DNA of 64,000 nt from Lepas anatifera (Eukaryota; Arthropoda; Thecostraca; Lepadidae): positions 124,001-188,000 of the forward strand of contig JAOTON010002092.1 in NCBI GenBank assembly GCA_034440635.1, written 5' to 3'. Below the pieces are notes generated by a model, which was not told the DNA's origin, ran no database searches, and worked only from the letters and a program-made list of their open reading frames with translations. Positions 44,743-55,062 of this stretch are shown piece after piece; the stretch's first letter is position 1; each line of letters opens with the position of its first letter. The translations under genes were made by a program, and so were the position numbers.

Positions 44743-45842
44743 GAAATCAGTCTTGGGCTAGTTTGGAGACCGAATGCAGCGTGGGACAAGATCCCGAGGA
44801 CGTTGGGGGTAAGGGCTCCACCCTGGATTTTGGGTCTTCCAGAGGTTTTGTATAGGGCTTGTATTACCGTGGCAACATGGCAGCAGATGGCTGGACAGAT
44901 GGCTTTGACTTTACAGTTTAGTACCAGTTTAGTTAAAAACCCGGCGATAAGTGATAACCCTGCGTAAGTGATAGATAACCCGGTACATTCGTCGCTAATG
45001 GCAATCTGGGGCGAGCGCCACCACCGGCAGACCTAGGGTTCATGATGCGACCGCCAGGTGTCTCGGCAGACGTAGGGTTTATGATGCGATCGCTAGATGT
45101 CTATATAATCTGTCGGAGTCGGCTTGGCGTCGCATGAGTGGAGGACCAAAATAAAACGCGGGAGGAGGTGGGATGCAATGGACTGCTTAGTGCGCCTGTC
45201 TGCCAGTGTGCGTGAATGGGTGTCGGATGCTGCTCGGTGATGGGGAGACGCTGCACTGTGCACGGCTTGCAGTGATCAGAAGGGGACGCTGGCCACTGGC
45301 AGTTGATGTGGGGTCGCTGAGATGGAGCTGTCACAAGCAGTGGGACCCTCAGCAAGCGCACCTGCTCGAGAGATTACCACCTCCAGCGTCGAGCGTGCAC
45401 TGGTTCCCGTCGTCCAGCAGGTCAGTCCCATCTAGGGGCCCATTTCATAAAAGTTGTGAAAATGCGACGTATTTTACACCATTCTTACCTGCAAAGTTTC
45501 GCTGTACACAGAAACACGTTTTATCAAGAGCAGTGATATTCACGGGAAAACAGTGTAGATGTTAAATACAGTCTGAATCACACCCAATTCAATAATGGAA
45601 TTACCCCTTCTAAATATAACATTCAACTGCTTTATTAACAATAAAAGGGACAAACTTATTTTCAAATTGATTTAGTGAAAGAAATGATCCGATTTATTTG
45701 CTCTTATTCGCTTGATTATCAGCTTTGTCATGAACTTTTTGAATTATTGACGGAGAAGGCGCTAATAGCTGACGTAATAACTATGCAACGCCTTTTTTGG
45801 AAAACCTTTTTTGCTTGCTGTCACCTGTCAGGCCTCGGTTGC
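44743..45842. other. Unassigned sequence
   Basis: Several short frames on both strands (the longest 119 codons at 45206-45565) without family resemblance. GGGCCCATTTCATAAAAG near 45436 may be a transposon end, but I found no partner. Confidence 0.4.
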
Positions 45843-46505
45843 AAGGGCGTAGGAACGGTTTGAAATGTGGGGGGGGCCAACCGTGGGGGGGGGGCCAACC
45901 GTAGAGGGGGCCCACCTCAAGGGGGCCCAGGCTCAGGGGGCCCATAATTATCAACAGTTTTAAGTAGCGCGTTTGATGTCAATGAGGCACGTATGCACAC
46001 TAGGTTGACAATATTGAGAAATTGAGAAATTAAATTTTGCCCTATGATTCCAAGTTATATTATGATGAAATAAATCATAGTAAAATGCAAAAAATATTTT
46101 TTGCTTCATACTAATCGTTTTTTCGAATAATACATAATTTTTAAGCTCTTTTGGAGGATTTCAATATTTTTTACCAAGAGCGCGTCTTTTATATTTACAG
46201 ATAGCTATTGAGCCCCTTTTCATCATATTTACAAAAGTAAAAACTGTTTAGCAAACCACAAACAATGCTTTGCTACCAAATAATCTCACCTCACTATGCC
46301 TAATCAACTTTTATTTACGTATTTAATGACAAAAAGGGGGAACATTTATTTAGGGTATTACGGATCTCTTCTTTACAACATTAGCGACTGGTTTAGGTAA
46401 AGGCTGGTCACAATAAATCTGCCTAGCTATATTGCGATGCCTAAAATACAGAGTTCCAGCATGACTGCAAGGGCAATGTACTTGATGGCCAGCTTTGCGA
46501 TGCCG
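45843..46505 (-). repeat. Dispersed repeat E, copy 3
   Basis: Inverted copy, starting AAGGGCGTAGGAACGG (terminus) and ending GATGCCGAGGAGG. On the minus strand it encodes RHRNIARQIYCDQPLPKP and KKRSVIP before a stop, as in copy 2. The E/SINE junction at CCGAGGAGG is the same as in copies 1 and 2. Confidence 0.75.
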
Positions 46506-46745
46506 AGGAGGTGGGGGCATGGTGGTATAGTGGTTAACAACCTTGCTTTCCACGCGGCCGACCCGGGTTTAAGGCCCGCCAGATTCCTTGTGTGAGGAGC
46601 AATTTGACTCCCAGAAACTCCTCCGGCCGACCCGGGTTTAAGGCCCGCCAGATTCCTTGTGTGAGGAGCAATTTGACTCCCAAGAAACCCCTCAAACAGG
46701 GAAAGCGTTGGCGACGCCATATAACCCTGGCAGTTCATAAGTCGA
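46506..46745 (+). mobile_element. tRNA-Gly-derived SINE, copy 4, with internal duplication
   Basis: GGTGGTATAGTGGTTAAC, CTTTCCACGCGGCCGACC, GGGTTTAAGGCCC, GAGCAATTTGACTCCC, AACAGGGAAAGCG, CGACGCCATATAACCC. A segment of about 60 bp, from CGGCCGACCCGGG to TTTGACTCCCA, is present twice in tandem (about 46553-46680). The B-box carries T where the canonical box has C, so the internal promoter is probably weak. Not a functional tRNA gene: the acceptor stem does not close. Confidence 0.8.
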
Positions 46746-46749
46746 TAAG

Positions 46750-46905
46750 TGTTCTGTCTTATGTTCGTTAGGTGGGTTTGCATTTATTGATGTTTAAGTC
46801 ATATTTTGTCTATTTTACTGGGGGGGGCAATTTCCGGTCACTGGAGGGGCATTTCGGCCGACTGGGGGGCAAATGCCCCCCCAGTTAACATGTTAAAAAA
46901 TGGTC
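46750..46905 (+). repeat. Dispersed repeat A, copy 2
   Basis: Matches 25470-25620: GTTCGTTAGGTGGGTTTGCAT, TTTTACTGGGGGGGGCAATTTC, ATTTCGGCCGACTGGGGGG and CCCAGTTAACATGTTAAAAA. It begins directly after the SINE tail. Confidence 0.7.
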
Positions 46906-49900
46906 TGAGTTCCGGGGGTGCCTTTGATACCCAGTGCCCAAGGGGAGCTTTTCTTATCCAGGTTCACCTTGGTATTGAGGGGCGTATTTTTATTCAAGGT
47001 AACCTATATTACCCAGTGGCGCCTACCCTATGCAAGGGGCGGCAATTTGCTATACATAGGGCGCCCTTATGCTCTCCATGGGCACCTCATTCAGAGGGTG
47101 CCTCTGATATTCAGGGGCGCTTTTCCTATCAGCAGGGTACCTGTGCCATCTTGGGGCTATTCTTATCAAGGGACGCTGCTGTTATTCAGAAATACCTACA
47201 CCACTGTCGAGGTTCGCCTTTGCTACCCAGAGGCGCCTTTACTTCTTAGGAAGTTTGGCGCCCGTGCTTTAAGGAGTGCTTTGGCATCGATTGATTGCTC
47301 TATTATTGGGCTTAGGTGCGCGTGAACCTTGAGCTCATGTACCGCCCATATTGTTGCTAAGGAACGCTTATGCTATCAAAGGGCGCCTTTACTATCCAGG
47401 GCCTCTGTTTTATTCAAGGCAATCTGTTCTATCCACGGGCATCTGATATTTCGGGGGCGGTGCCTAGGTTATTCAGGAAGCGGTTTTTTTCTCCACAGGG
47501 GCGCACTATTGCTTTCTAGGGGCGCTGTTACTGCCCAGGGTTGTCTTTCTATCCAGGGGCGCATATGCTGTCTAGGTGTATTTTTCAATCACAGACATGA
47601 TTGAAATACATGCCCCTACGTTATCCTGGGGTGCTTTTTGTCTCCGGTGAGGCGCTATTTTTCTCTTCCGGGCACCAGTTTATTCAAGGGCACCTATGCT
47701 GTCCAGAGAACCTTTGTTATCTAGGGCTGCCTTTGCTGTTAAGGGGCACCTTTGCTACCCAAAGGGAGCATTTTACTTTCCTGGAGTGCTTATTTCCATC
47801 CAAGGGGCGCATGTGCTATCTTGGAGCGCCATTGCAAACATGGGGCGCACGTTTCTATCCAGGGGCGCCTTTACACTTGAGGGGGCGCCTCTGCAATCCA
47901 GGAGGAGCCTCAAAATAGATGGAGAATAAAAATTCTGAAATAAGGCGCTCGAACACTGAAATAAAGTGCCTAGTTATCAAAAAGAGGCGCTCATCTGCTG
48001 AGCGGGGAGGTCGGCTGGTTGGTGAGGGCAGCGTTCTCGGAAGTGGGGCGCACATACTGAAAAAGGCACCCGGTTGCAGCGATGGAGCACTAAGCCTTCA
48101 GTTATAGGTTAATGAAATGTGGTTAAAGGCAGTCCATGCTCAAATTGAGCGCTCGAGCCCTGTAACAGAGCGCGCGACTGTCGGACAGGTATGAAAAACC
48201 ATAGACAGTAGGGCCGCTGAAGATGGAAAAGGACACCTATGATATCCTGGGGGCGCCTGTACTCTCAGGTGAGGCGCTTGTTTTCTTTCTCAGGTGCCTA
48301 GTTTATCCATGGCCGCCTATGCTGTCCAGGTCATCTATTTCAAGAAGAGTTAACTTTGCTGTCCAGGGGCGCCTTTGCTATCCAAGGGCGCATATGATAT
48401 CTGTAGGGCGCTTTATGCAAAGGGCGCCTAGGCTGTCCAAGGGAGCCGTCCTAACCAAAGGCCACCTTTCACTTTCCCTGAAGTGCCTATTTCTATGTGA
48501 GGGGTGCATATATTATCTAGGAGTGCCCTTGATATACGGAGACGCCTTTTTGTCCAGCGGCGCCTTTGCTCTGGAGGGGCGCTGCTCCAATCCATGGTAG
48601 CTGAAGATGGATAAGGGACATCTATGTTATACAGGGGGAGCCTGAACTTTCCAATGGGGCGCTCATTTTCCTTCTCAGGCATCTAGTTTATCTAGGGGGC
48701 GCCTAGATTATCCAAAGGCACCTTTACTATCGAAGCGGTGCCTTCTTAGGGGCGCCTTTGCTATCCAGGGGCGCTTTTGCTGTCCAAAGCACTTGTGTTA
48801 TCCAGGGTTGTCTTTGCTGTCTAGTGGCGCCTTTGCTATCCAAAAGTGCATATGATATCCGTGGGCGCTTTATCCAGTGGGCGCCTGGACTATCAAAGGG
48901 CAATTCTTCTATCCAAGGGTTGCATTTATTTTCCTGAAGTGCCTATTTCTATCTAAGGGGCTCCTATTCTGTCCAGGGCACCTATGTTTCCCAGATTTGC
49001 CTTTGCTGTCCAGGGACGCCTTTGCTATCCAAGGGCACCTTTCTTAACCAAGGGGCGCATTTTCCTTTCCTGGAGCGCCTATTTCTATCTAAGGGGCGCA
49101 TATGTTATCTAGGAGCGCCTTTGATACCCGGAGGCGGCTTTTTGTCCAGGGGCGCCTTTGCTCTTGAGGGGCGCTGCTCCAATCCAGGGCAGCTGGAAGT
49201 GGATAAGGGTCATCTATGTTATACAGAGGGAGCCTGTACTTCCCAGTCGGGCGCTCGTTTTCCTTCTCGGGCACCTAGTGTATCCAGGGGGCGCCTAGGC
49301 TATCCAAAGACGGCTTTTCTTTCGAAGGTGTGCCTTCCTAGGGGCGCCTTTGCTACCCAGGGACGCCTTTGCTGTCCACAGCACTTGTGTTATCCAGGGT
49401 TGTCTTTGCTGTCCAGGGGCGCCTTTGCTATCCAAGGGTGCATATGGCATCCGTAGGGCGCTTTTTCCAGTGGGCGCCTAGGCTATCAAAGGGCGCCTTT
49501 TTCTACCCAAGGTGAGCATTTTATTTCCCTAAAGTGCCTATTTCTATCTAAGGGGCGCTTTGCTGTCGAGGGCACCTATGTTACCAAGATTTGCCTTTCC
49601 TGCCCAGGGGCGCCTTTCCTAGCCAAGGGCGCATATTGTATCCGTAGGGCGCTTCAACCAGGGGGCGCCTAGGCTATCCAAGGGTAGCCTTTCTATCGAA
49701 GGTGTGCCTTCCTAGGGGTGCCTTTGCTACCCAGGGGCACTTTCTGTCCACAGAACTTGTGTTATCCAGGGTTGTCTTTGCTGTCCAGGGGCGCATTTGC
49801 TATCCAAGGGTGCATATGACATCCGTAGGGCGCTTTTTCCAGTGGGCGCCTAGGCTCTCAAAGGGCGCCTTTTTCTACCCAAGGTGAGCATTTATTTTCC

Positions 49901-50580
49901 TAAAGCGCCCACTTCTAAGGGGCGCTTATGCTGTCCAGGGCACCTATGTTACCAAGATTTGCCTTTGCCCCCAGGGGCGCCTTTCTTAGCCAAGGGCGCA
50001 AATGATATCCGTAGGGCGCTTCATCCAGGGGGCGCCTAGGCTATCCAAAGGCGGCTTTTCTATCGAAGAGGTGCCTTCCTAGGAGCGCCTTTGCTACCCA
50101 GGGGCGCCTTAGCTGTCCACAGCACTTGTGTTATCCAGGGTTGTCTTTGCTGTCCAGGGGCGCTTTTGCTATCCAAGGGTGCATATGGCATCCGTAGGGC
50201 GCTTTTCCAGTGGGCGTCTAGGCTATCAAAGGGCGCCTTTTTGTACCCAAGGTGAGCATTTTATTTTCCTAAAGCGCCTATTTCTATCTAATGGGCGCTT
50301 ATGCTGTCCAGGGCACCTATTACCAAGATTTGCCTTTGCTGCCCAGGGACGCCTTTCCTAGCCAAGGGCGCATATGATATCCGTAGAGCGCTTCATCCAG
50401 GGAGCGCCTAGGCTACTCAGGGGTGCATTAGTTCCCCATGGCGCAATCCTGCTATCTAGTGGCGCCTTTTTCTTTGCCGGGGCGCTTTTGTTAGATAACA
50501 AAATTTCATTTTCAACATTTTACTGGGGCGCAAAAGACGTCTAAAGGCGTGTAGTGTTTGGGCAGGGGCGCTTTGTCATG
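46905..50580. repeat. Minisatellite T9, GGGGCGCCTTTGCTATCCA type
   Basis: About 3.7 kb of units of about 20-22 bp, GGGGCGCCTTTGCTATCCA. From about 48.2 kb units are organised in larger blocks. The motif CTTGTGTTATCCAGGGTTG recurs near 48.79, 49.38, 49.75 and 50.12 kb, and GGGCGCCTAGGCTATC near 49.28, 49.66 and 50.03 kb, giving a higher-order period of about 370 bp over the last three blocks. A non-tandem insert lies at about 47.93-48.22 kb. Plus-strand frames are products of the unit. Confidence 0.9.
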
Positions 50581-50587
50581 GTTTTAA

Positions 50588-51498
50588 CACGCGCACTGGA
50601 GGGGGCCTCGGAGGCCCCCCACCTGTTTTTCCGAGGTGGCCGGAGAACTGCTTGCAGCGAAAAAACGAAACCTGGCCACATTTAACAGAATTTAATAGCG
50701 CGTCGATTAGTGAAGACTTTTTGAAAATCGGCCGAAAATTTTTTGACTTATAGGCTTTCAAAGTCAGATCTGCATTTTGAGATCGCCGTAAACGCGCGGT
50801 CGGACCAGTTAGCTTGCATTGAAGACCGAGTGGTGACGTCATAACGTCATATAAGCGGGAATATATGTCAAGGTCACTTCACATGAAAGTCAAGGTCAAG
50901 GTCAAAGGCCACAGGTCAAGGTCATATCTGCACTTTCAAGGTCACTGACCACTGCGCGTCCGGCCAAATGACGTTACCCCGTCTGACATATATTATGCTA
51001 TGACGTCATCGGTAGGGTACCCCAATACAAAGTTCAAGGTCAAGGTCAAGGTCAAAGGTCATTGGGAAAGGTCAATCCTCATTTCCCGCCAAACAGTGGC
51101 TACAGTGTTAGTCAAAGTGTAAATAATAAGTAGTATACCATATGGTGACCTTAAAGGTCAATGACCTTGAATGACCTTGACCCAAAAGTTGTGGGAAGCC
51201 TCTTTGAGACCTCTTCTCTATGAACCTTGTCCGCCTTTAGCTTATTCCCGCCATTTTCCTGCATAATCACAGCATTTATCAATCGATACCAGCATGGCCA
51301 ATATTTGACCTTTACGACCTCGTTTGACCTTGAAGATATTGACCTAGGTCAATGAAAATTGGTCATCATGTAGATCACCATCGCCCCCACCCATCTACCA
51401 AGTGGCGTTTTTCTAACCCTCTTAGTTTCCGAGATCTTAGGGGGGCCTACCAGGCCCCCTCCAGTGGCGTTAGTGCCAGACCCCCTCCAGTGCGGGTG
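50588..51498 (+). mobile_element. Full-length TTAA-flanked element, family D
   Basis: 911 bp between TTAA at 50584-50587 and 51499-51502. The left terminus CACGCGCACTGGAGGGGG and right CCCCCTCCAGTGCGGGTG are inverted repeats with one mismatch in 18. Next to the left end, GGGGGCCTCGGAGGCCCCC is a palindrome; GGGGGCCTACCAGGCCCCC sits near the right end. The interior has TGACGTCATAACGTCAT and two tracts of GTCAAGGTCAAGGTCAAAGG type, including AGGTCAAAGGTCA at 51049-51061. No conserved coding frame. Confidence 0.9.
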
Positions 51499-51574
51499 TT
51501 AAGGACTATGTGTTAATTCAAGCGGAATAAGTGGTATCTACCACCTTGGCGCACGAAATGGGTACAGGCGCGCC

Positions 51575-51609
51575 GCTCATATCGGGCGCCTTCGGCACCC
51601 GATATGAGC
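51575..51609. repeat. 16-bp hairpin
   Basis: GCTCATATCGGGCGCC, loop TTC, GGCACCCGATATGAGC; one mismatch in 16 pairs. Just to the right, CCCCTTGGATCCGTCACTG (to about 51678) looks like a hAT-type right end (CAGTGACGGATCC in reverse complement) without a visible partner. Confidence 0.75.
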
Positions 51610-51679
51610 TAAGCTATACTGAGGCGCTTCGGAGCTAAGGGGGGCCCGGGCCCCCTGGCCCCCTTGGATCCGTCACTGA

Positions 51680-53058
51680 CCTACCTACTCAGTACAGTAC
51701 TGGGCGAGGTCATAATACCTTGCAAGTTTTCCACAGCTCGCAGGAAGGCTCAGACTGTACCTTTTGCGGCTCATGATTTTTAAGGCTGGGTATGCTTGCT
51801 ATTTTCTTAATCTGAACTGATTGTGCATACAAATATAGGCTGGTGATTCTCACATATTGAAGCAAAATAATCCTGGCAGCGGTTGAGTGTTTAAACCCCA
51901 TGTCTTGCATTAAATAATGATAGCCTGTGTGGTGCTTGGATGGGTGAACGTTGGAGAATATCAAAATAAGGCGGAGAGGGATTTTATATGGTTGGATATT
52001 TACCATGGTATCAGGGCTAAATAATGTATTCTATATATAAATATTAGAAATTATGTAGCTTCTTAGTTCTATGTTCATGGGTTAGAGATTCAGGGTTATG
52101 GATCCTATCTATATATGAGGTATTGATTCTTCACTTCCATTCTACAGCAGATATTTTCATCTACTGACAGTCAAAACAAAAAAAAGCTGGTGGGAGTTGT
52201 TGCTTATATTTCCAAGGCATTTAAGTACAGTCCTAAATCAAAGTACTATCCTGAAAAAGTATTGGTTTGGTAAGAAGCAATAAACAGGACCAGGAAAAGG
52301 GCTGTGATGGGACTTGTAAGCCTGGAAATACTAAACAACAAAAATGAGGCATGTTAAGAAAGTGGGAGATTTTGGCCTCTTTTTGGGATTTTGGCCTCTC
52401 TCTCCACCTTGCGTGAAAGCAATTTCAGGACCCTGTGATGCCAGAGATCAAAACTCTTCTCTAACATGCCACCTTCTTGACCTGTCAGGACCTCAATATT
52501 GACCTGACCCAAAGAAGTGACCAATGCAGTTTCATGATGGATTTGTATGGACCATCCACCTGCGGTCGTTTTTTGTCGCTATCCCGATACGAGCCATGTT
52601 CGAGGCCGTGTTTGAAACCCCCCACCAGGGCCTACTGGGACTATCAGAAGAAGCTTATGCAACTATAGGACTCTTTGAAGCCAGTTGGACACACACTTGG
52701 TCGTATACCCCGCTAAGAACGGGTGGTCCCTTTAATTCAGCTGGACAGTTCGTAAACAGATTCGAAGCAGGCTTGCGGCCCTCTGCAGACAGCATGGTTC
52801 TCCGTTACTAGCCACAGAGCGCCCTGCCAAAACACTTTGTGATCATTATCTGTCTAGAACCAGCAGAGCCCTCCCTGACCAGCTGGGCCTCATAATGGTC
52901 AGCTGAGTTCCATTTGTCCGCCACTAAATACCATTATAAGCGCCTTTTTTCGTTCGAAAGGAACCGCTTTCAAGGGAAAAGAAGCTCCTAGAAACGTTGT
53001 TTATTACCAATCCATATTATGTCATACCTTAGTCTCATAATTGTATGAAAAATTTTAA
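51680..53058. other. Unassigned sequence
   Basis: No array or recognised gene. A plus-strand frame at 52524-52811 (95 codons) is compositionally protein-like but I do not recognise it. TCAGGACCTCAATATTGACCTGAC near 52488 resembles the inner part of element G. Confidence 0.4.
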
Positions 53059-53064
53059 TTTATT
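53059..53064 (-). promoter_or_regulatory. Candidate polyadenylation signal AATAAA
   Basis: On the minus strand AATAAA lies about 82 bases after the terminal TAA of the ubiquitin-protease fragment, a normal spacing for a 3' UTR. Confidence 0.4.
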
Positions 53065-53145
53065 TAATGCAACATTCTGTCATTGAACAATTGAAAGAAA
53101 ACAACTTTAACAAGAACTAAACAGCATTTCTGGCAGACAAAGCAC

Positions 53146-53930
53146 TTACGCAGTTGCCTTCTTCACTTCCTCGGCCGGTACTTCCTTGACACGGGCATCG
53201 TTAATGTGGCACCAACCAGCCTCCGACTGGTTCCAGTAGAATTCAGTGTAGTGGCTGGTCTTAGGGCTGCCATGATGTACTACCGCCCCATACAGGTGAA
53301 ACCCAAGGCGGTCAGATATCTGTGGATGCCCGAGGGTCTTTCAACTGAGGTCTAGGTCGCTAAGGCGAAAAGTGCCGTGAGCGATGTGCTGCCACAGTAA
53401 GTAAAACGCTTAAAGGGTATGTGGCACCTTCATAACGTGATTTTAACTGAGATAGCCAAGTTGTAAAGCAAGTCGGAAAACCAGGTATTCCATATATCAT
53501 TTGTCTTAGAACTCGATATTTCCGTAGAAAAAAGCTAAAACCTACCTGACGCCATCCCCCTCAGCCCCCGTCGCCGGCGGCCATTGTTGTGAGCTACTGG
53601 TGTGACGACATATGCTGACGTCACGATGAGCATCAGCCAATCGAAGCCCTTGAAGCATTTCAAGTATGGTAGTGGTTGCCAGATCATGACATCATCCACA
53701 GGTAGATATTTATTTATTTTCCTAGAGGAGTATTTAAAAAAATTAGCTTATTGAACATTTTTCAGAAAAAATCTTGAGTGGTTTCATTATTTTTGGCTAA
53801 AAGTACGCCTAATTACGCAAAATTCCAGGATTCGACCAAGGTGCCACATTCCCTTTAAGTTGCTTAATCACCATATATGACAGGCGCCAAGCATCAAACT
53901 TGACAGGTCCATTGCATCGAGTTTTTCGGA
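53146..53930 (-). pseudogene. Ubiquitin-specific protease (USP) C-terminal fragment, interrupted by a transposon
   Basis: Minus strand. Upstream segment (53930-53859): CNGPVKFDAWRLSYMVIKQ, leading to LKRF, the USP hallmark, with the codons of LKR spanning the TTAA where element I sits. Past the element (53409 down): FTYCGSTSLTALFALAT, a frameshift and a TGA near 53350, then SDRLGFHLYGAVVHHGS, SHYTEFY (the catalytic His region, usually GHYTAY), GWCHINDARVKEV and EEVKKATA with stop TAA at 53146-53148. USPs remove ubiquitin from proteins as cysteine proteases; the catalytic Cys box is not in this fragment. A GTAAGT donor overlaps the stop, so it may instead be an internal exon. Confidence 0.65.
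53414..53854. mobile_element. TTAA-flanked short element, family I copy 2, inserted in the USP fragment
   Basis: 441 bp between TTAA at 53410-53413 and 53855-53858. The left end is AGGGTATGTGGCACCTT, the right AAGGTGCCACATTCCCT; an inverted pair with one mismatch in 17. The interior matches 34336-34784 in opposite orientation. Removing the element and one TTAA restores continuity of the USP-like frame, which demonstrates the target duplication independently of the element's sequence. Confidence 0.9.
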
Positions 53931-54767
53931 AATAGCATAAAAACGGCGGCGCTACGCGCTGACGTACTCGGCAAACCCGTTAAGGGCCTTGGGCGTTAAG
54001 GGCCTTGGGCAAACCTTTCCTCTCATAATTTTTACAACTGTTTTTTAAATTTTAAGTCTAGGTCATCTCAGGTCAGGTCACCAGCGCACAAGTGACCTGC
54101 CTCCAGAAGAAGTTTAAGGTAGCATAAGTCGGAACAGGGTGAACTTATCCGATTGAAACTCATATCACATAACGGGCCCACCGAGTTATCTAAAATATGT
54201 TCCGGTATTTTTTATATCGATGACCTAAGATCAAGTACGAGCCATGACCTCTCCTTTGGAAATGCATGGGAAAAAGGGTTTTAAGTGAATAATTTAGTAA
54301 GAGATGGCGATAGAGTGTTTATTTTAACTGCATTAGATTTTCCTTGTCTTTGCGGTTCTAATGATATGCATTTTCCTAATTTGACCTTGACCTAACCTCA
54401 GGTCAGGTCAAATCCTGGATTTGACCTAGCAAGGTCATATTATATATCATTTGATTCAATTGCTGCGAGGATTGCTATAGGCCAAATAGTTTTTCTCTAT
54501 CTTTACTTGTTCAGATGTAATGACCGAAAACCTTCATTTACATGTTATCCCGGTATAGCATGTACCTAGGGCTATTATGGTAGGTTTTGACCTCCAGTGA
54601 CCTTGATTTGACCTGACAAAAAGGGTGCAAATATTTCAATGGAGAAGTGGATGGGCTACTCAACGCCGTTTTTCGTTTTTCGCTACCTAGCTTGGTTCTC
54701 GAGCCCTTAGGGGGATGGGGTTCCCCCGTCGAAGCGGAGGTGGCTCAGACCCTCGTCAACGCGCGTG
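53930..54767 (+). mobile_element. TTAA-type element, family B copy 3, 5'-truncated
   Basis: Matches family B from GGAAATAGCATAAAAACGG onward; about 45 bp of the left terminus is missing where it joins the USP fragment. The right end is CCTCGTCAACGCGCGTG followed by TTAA (54768-54771). It holds GGTCAGGTCA clusters and the GACCTAGCAAGGTCATATTA block also found in element G and the other B copies. Confidence 0.8.
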
Positions 54768-54867
54768 TTAAGTTGTTAATTGGCCTGTCTCCTAGAATCT
54801 TGGATGCATAGTATAGCAAAAACAGTAAAAATATATTCGAACACGGTCCTTCCTCAGAATCTGACTG

Positions 54868-55062
54868 ACGGGCGCGCGGCAGTGGAGTGGTCAGCGCAGC
54901 TGGCTTCCACGCAGCCGACCCGGGTTCAAGGCCCGGCGGCTTCCTTGAATAAGGAGCACGCTGGCTCCCGAGAAACCATTTCAACAGGGAAAGATTTTGC
55001 GACGCCATATGACCCTGGCAGTTAGTGCGTCAATAAACCCCAATAATTATTATAGAATCTGA
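54868..55062 (+). mobile_element. tRNA-derived SINE, copy 5 (best preserved B-box)
   Basis: GGCAGTGGAGTGGTCAGCGC (degenerate A-box region), GGCTTCCACGCAGCCGACCC, GGTTCAAGGCC (a consensus B-box), GGAGCACGCTGGCTCCCGAG, AACAGGGAAAG, GCGACGCCATATGACCC, GCGTCAATAAACCCC and a short AATAATTATTAT tail. Unlike copies 1, 3 and 4 it is not attached to repeat E, so it is an independent insertion and indicates the 5' limit of the SINE proper. Confidence 0.8.

Noticed and set aside
46506..46745. Functional tRNA-Gly gene
   Set aside because: A- and B-box remnants are present, but the acceptor stem does not close, the body continues as a SINE, and the B-box region is duplicated.
52524..52811. 95-codon plus-strand frame as a real exon
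   Set aside because: Protein-like composition only; no family recognised and no splice or start evidence, so it is left within unassigned sequence.
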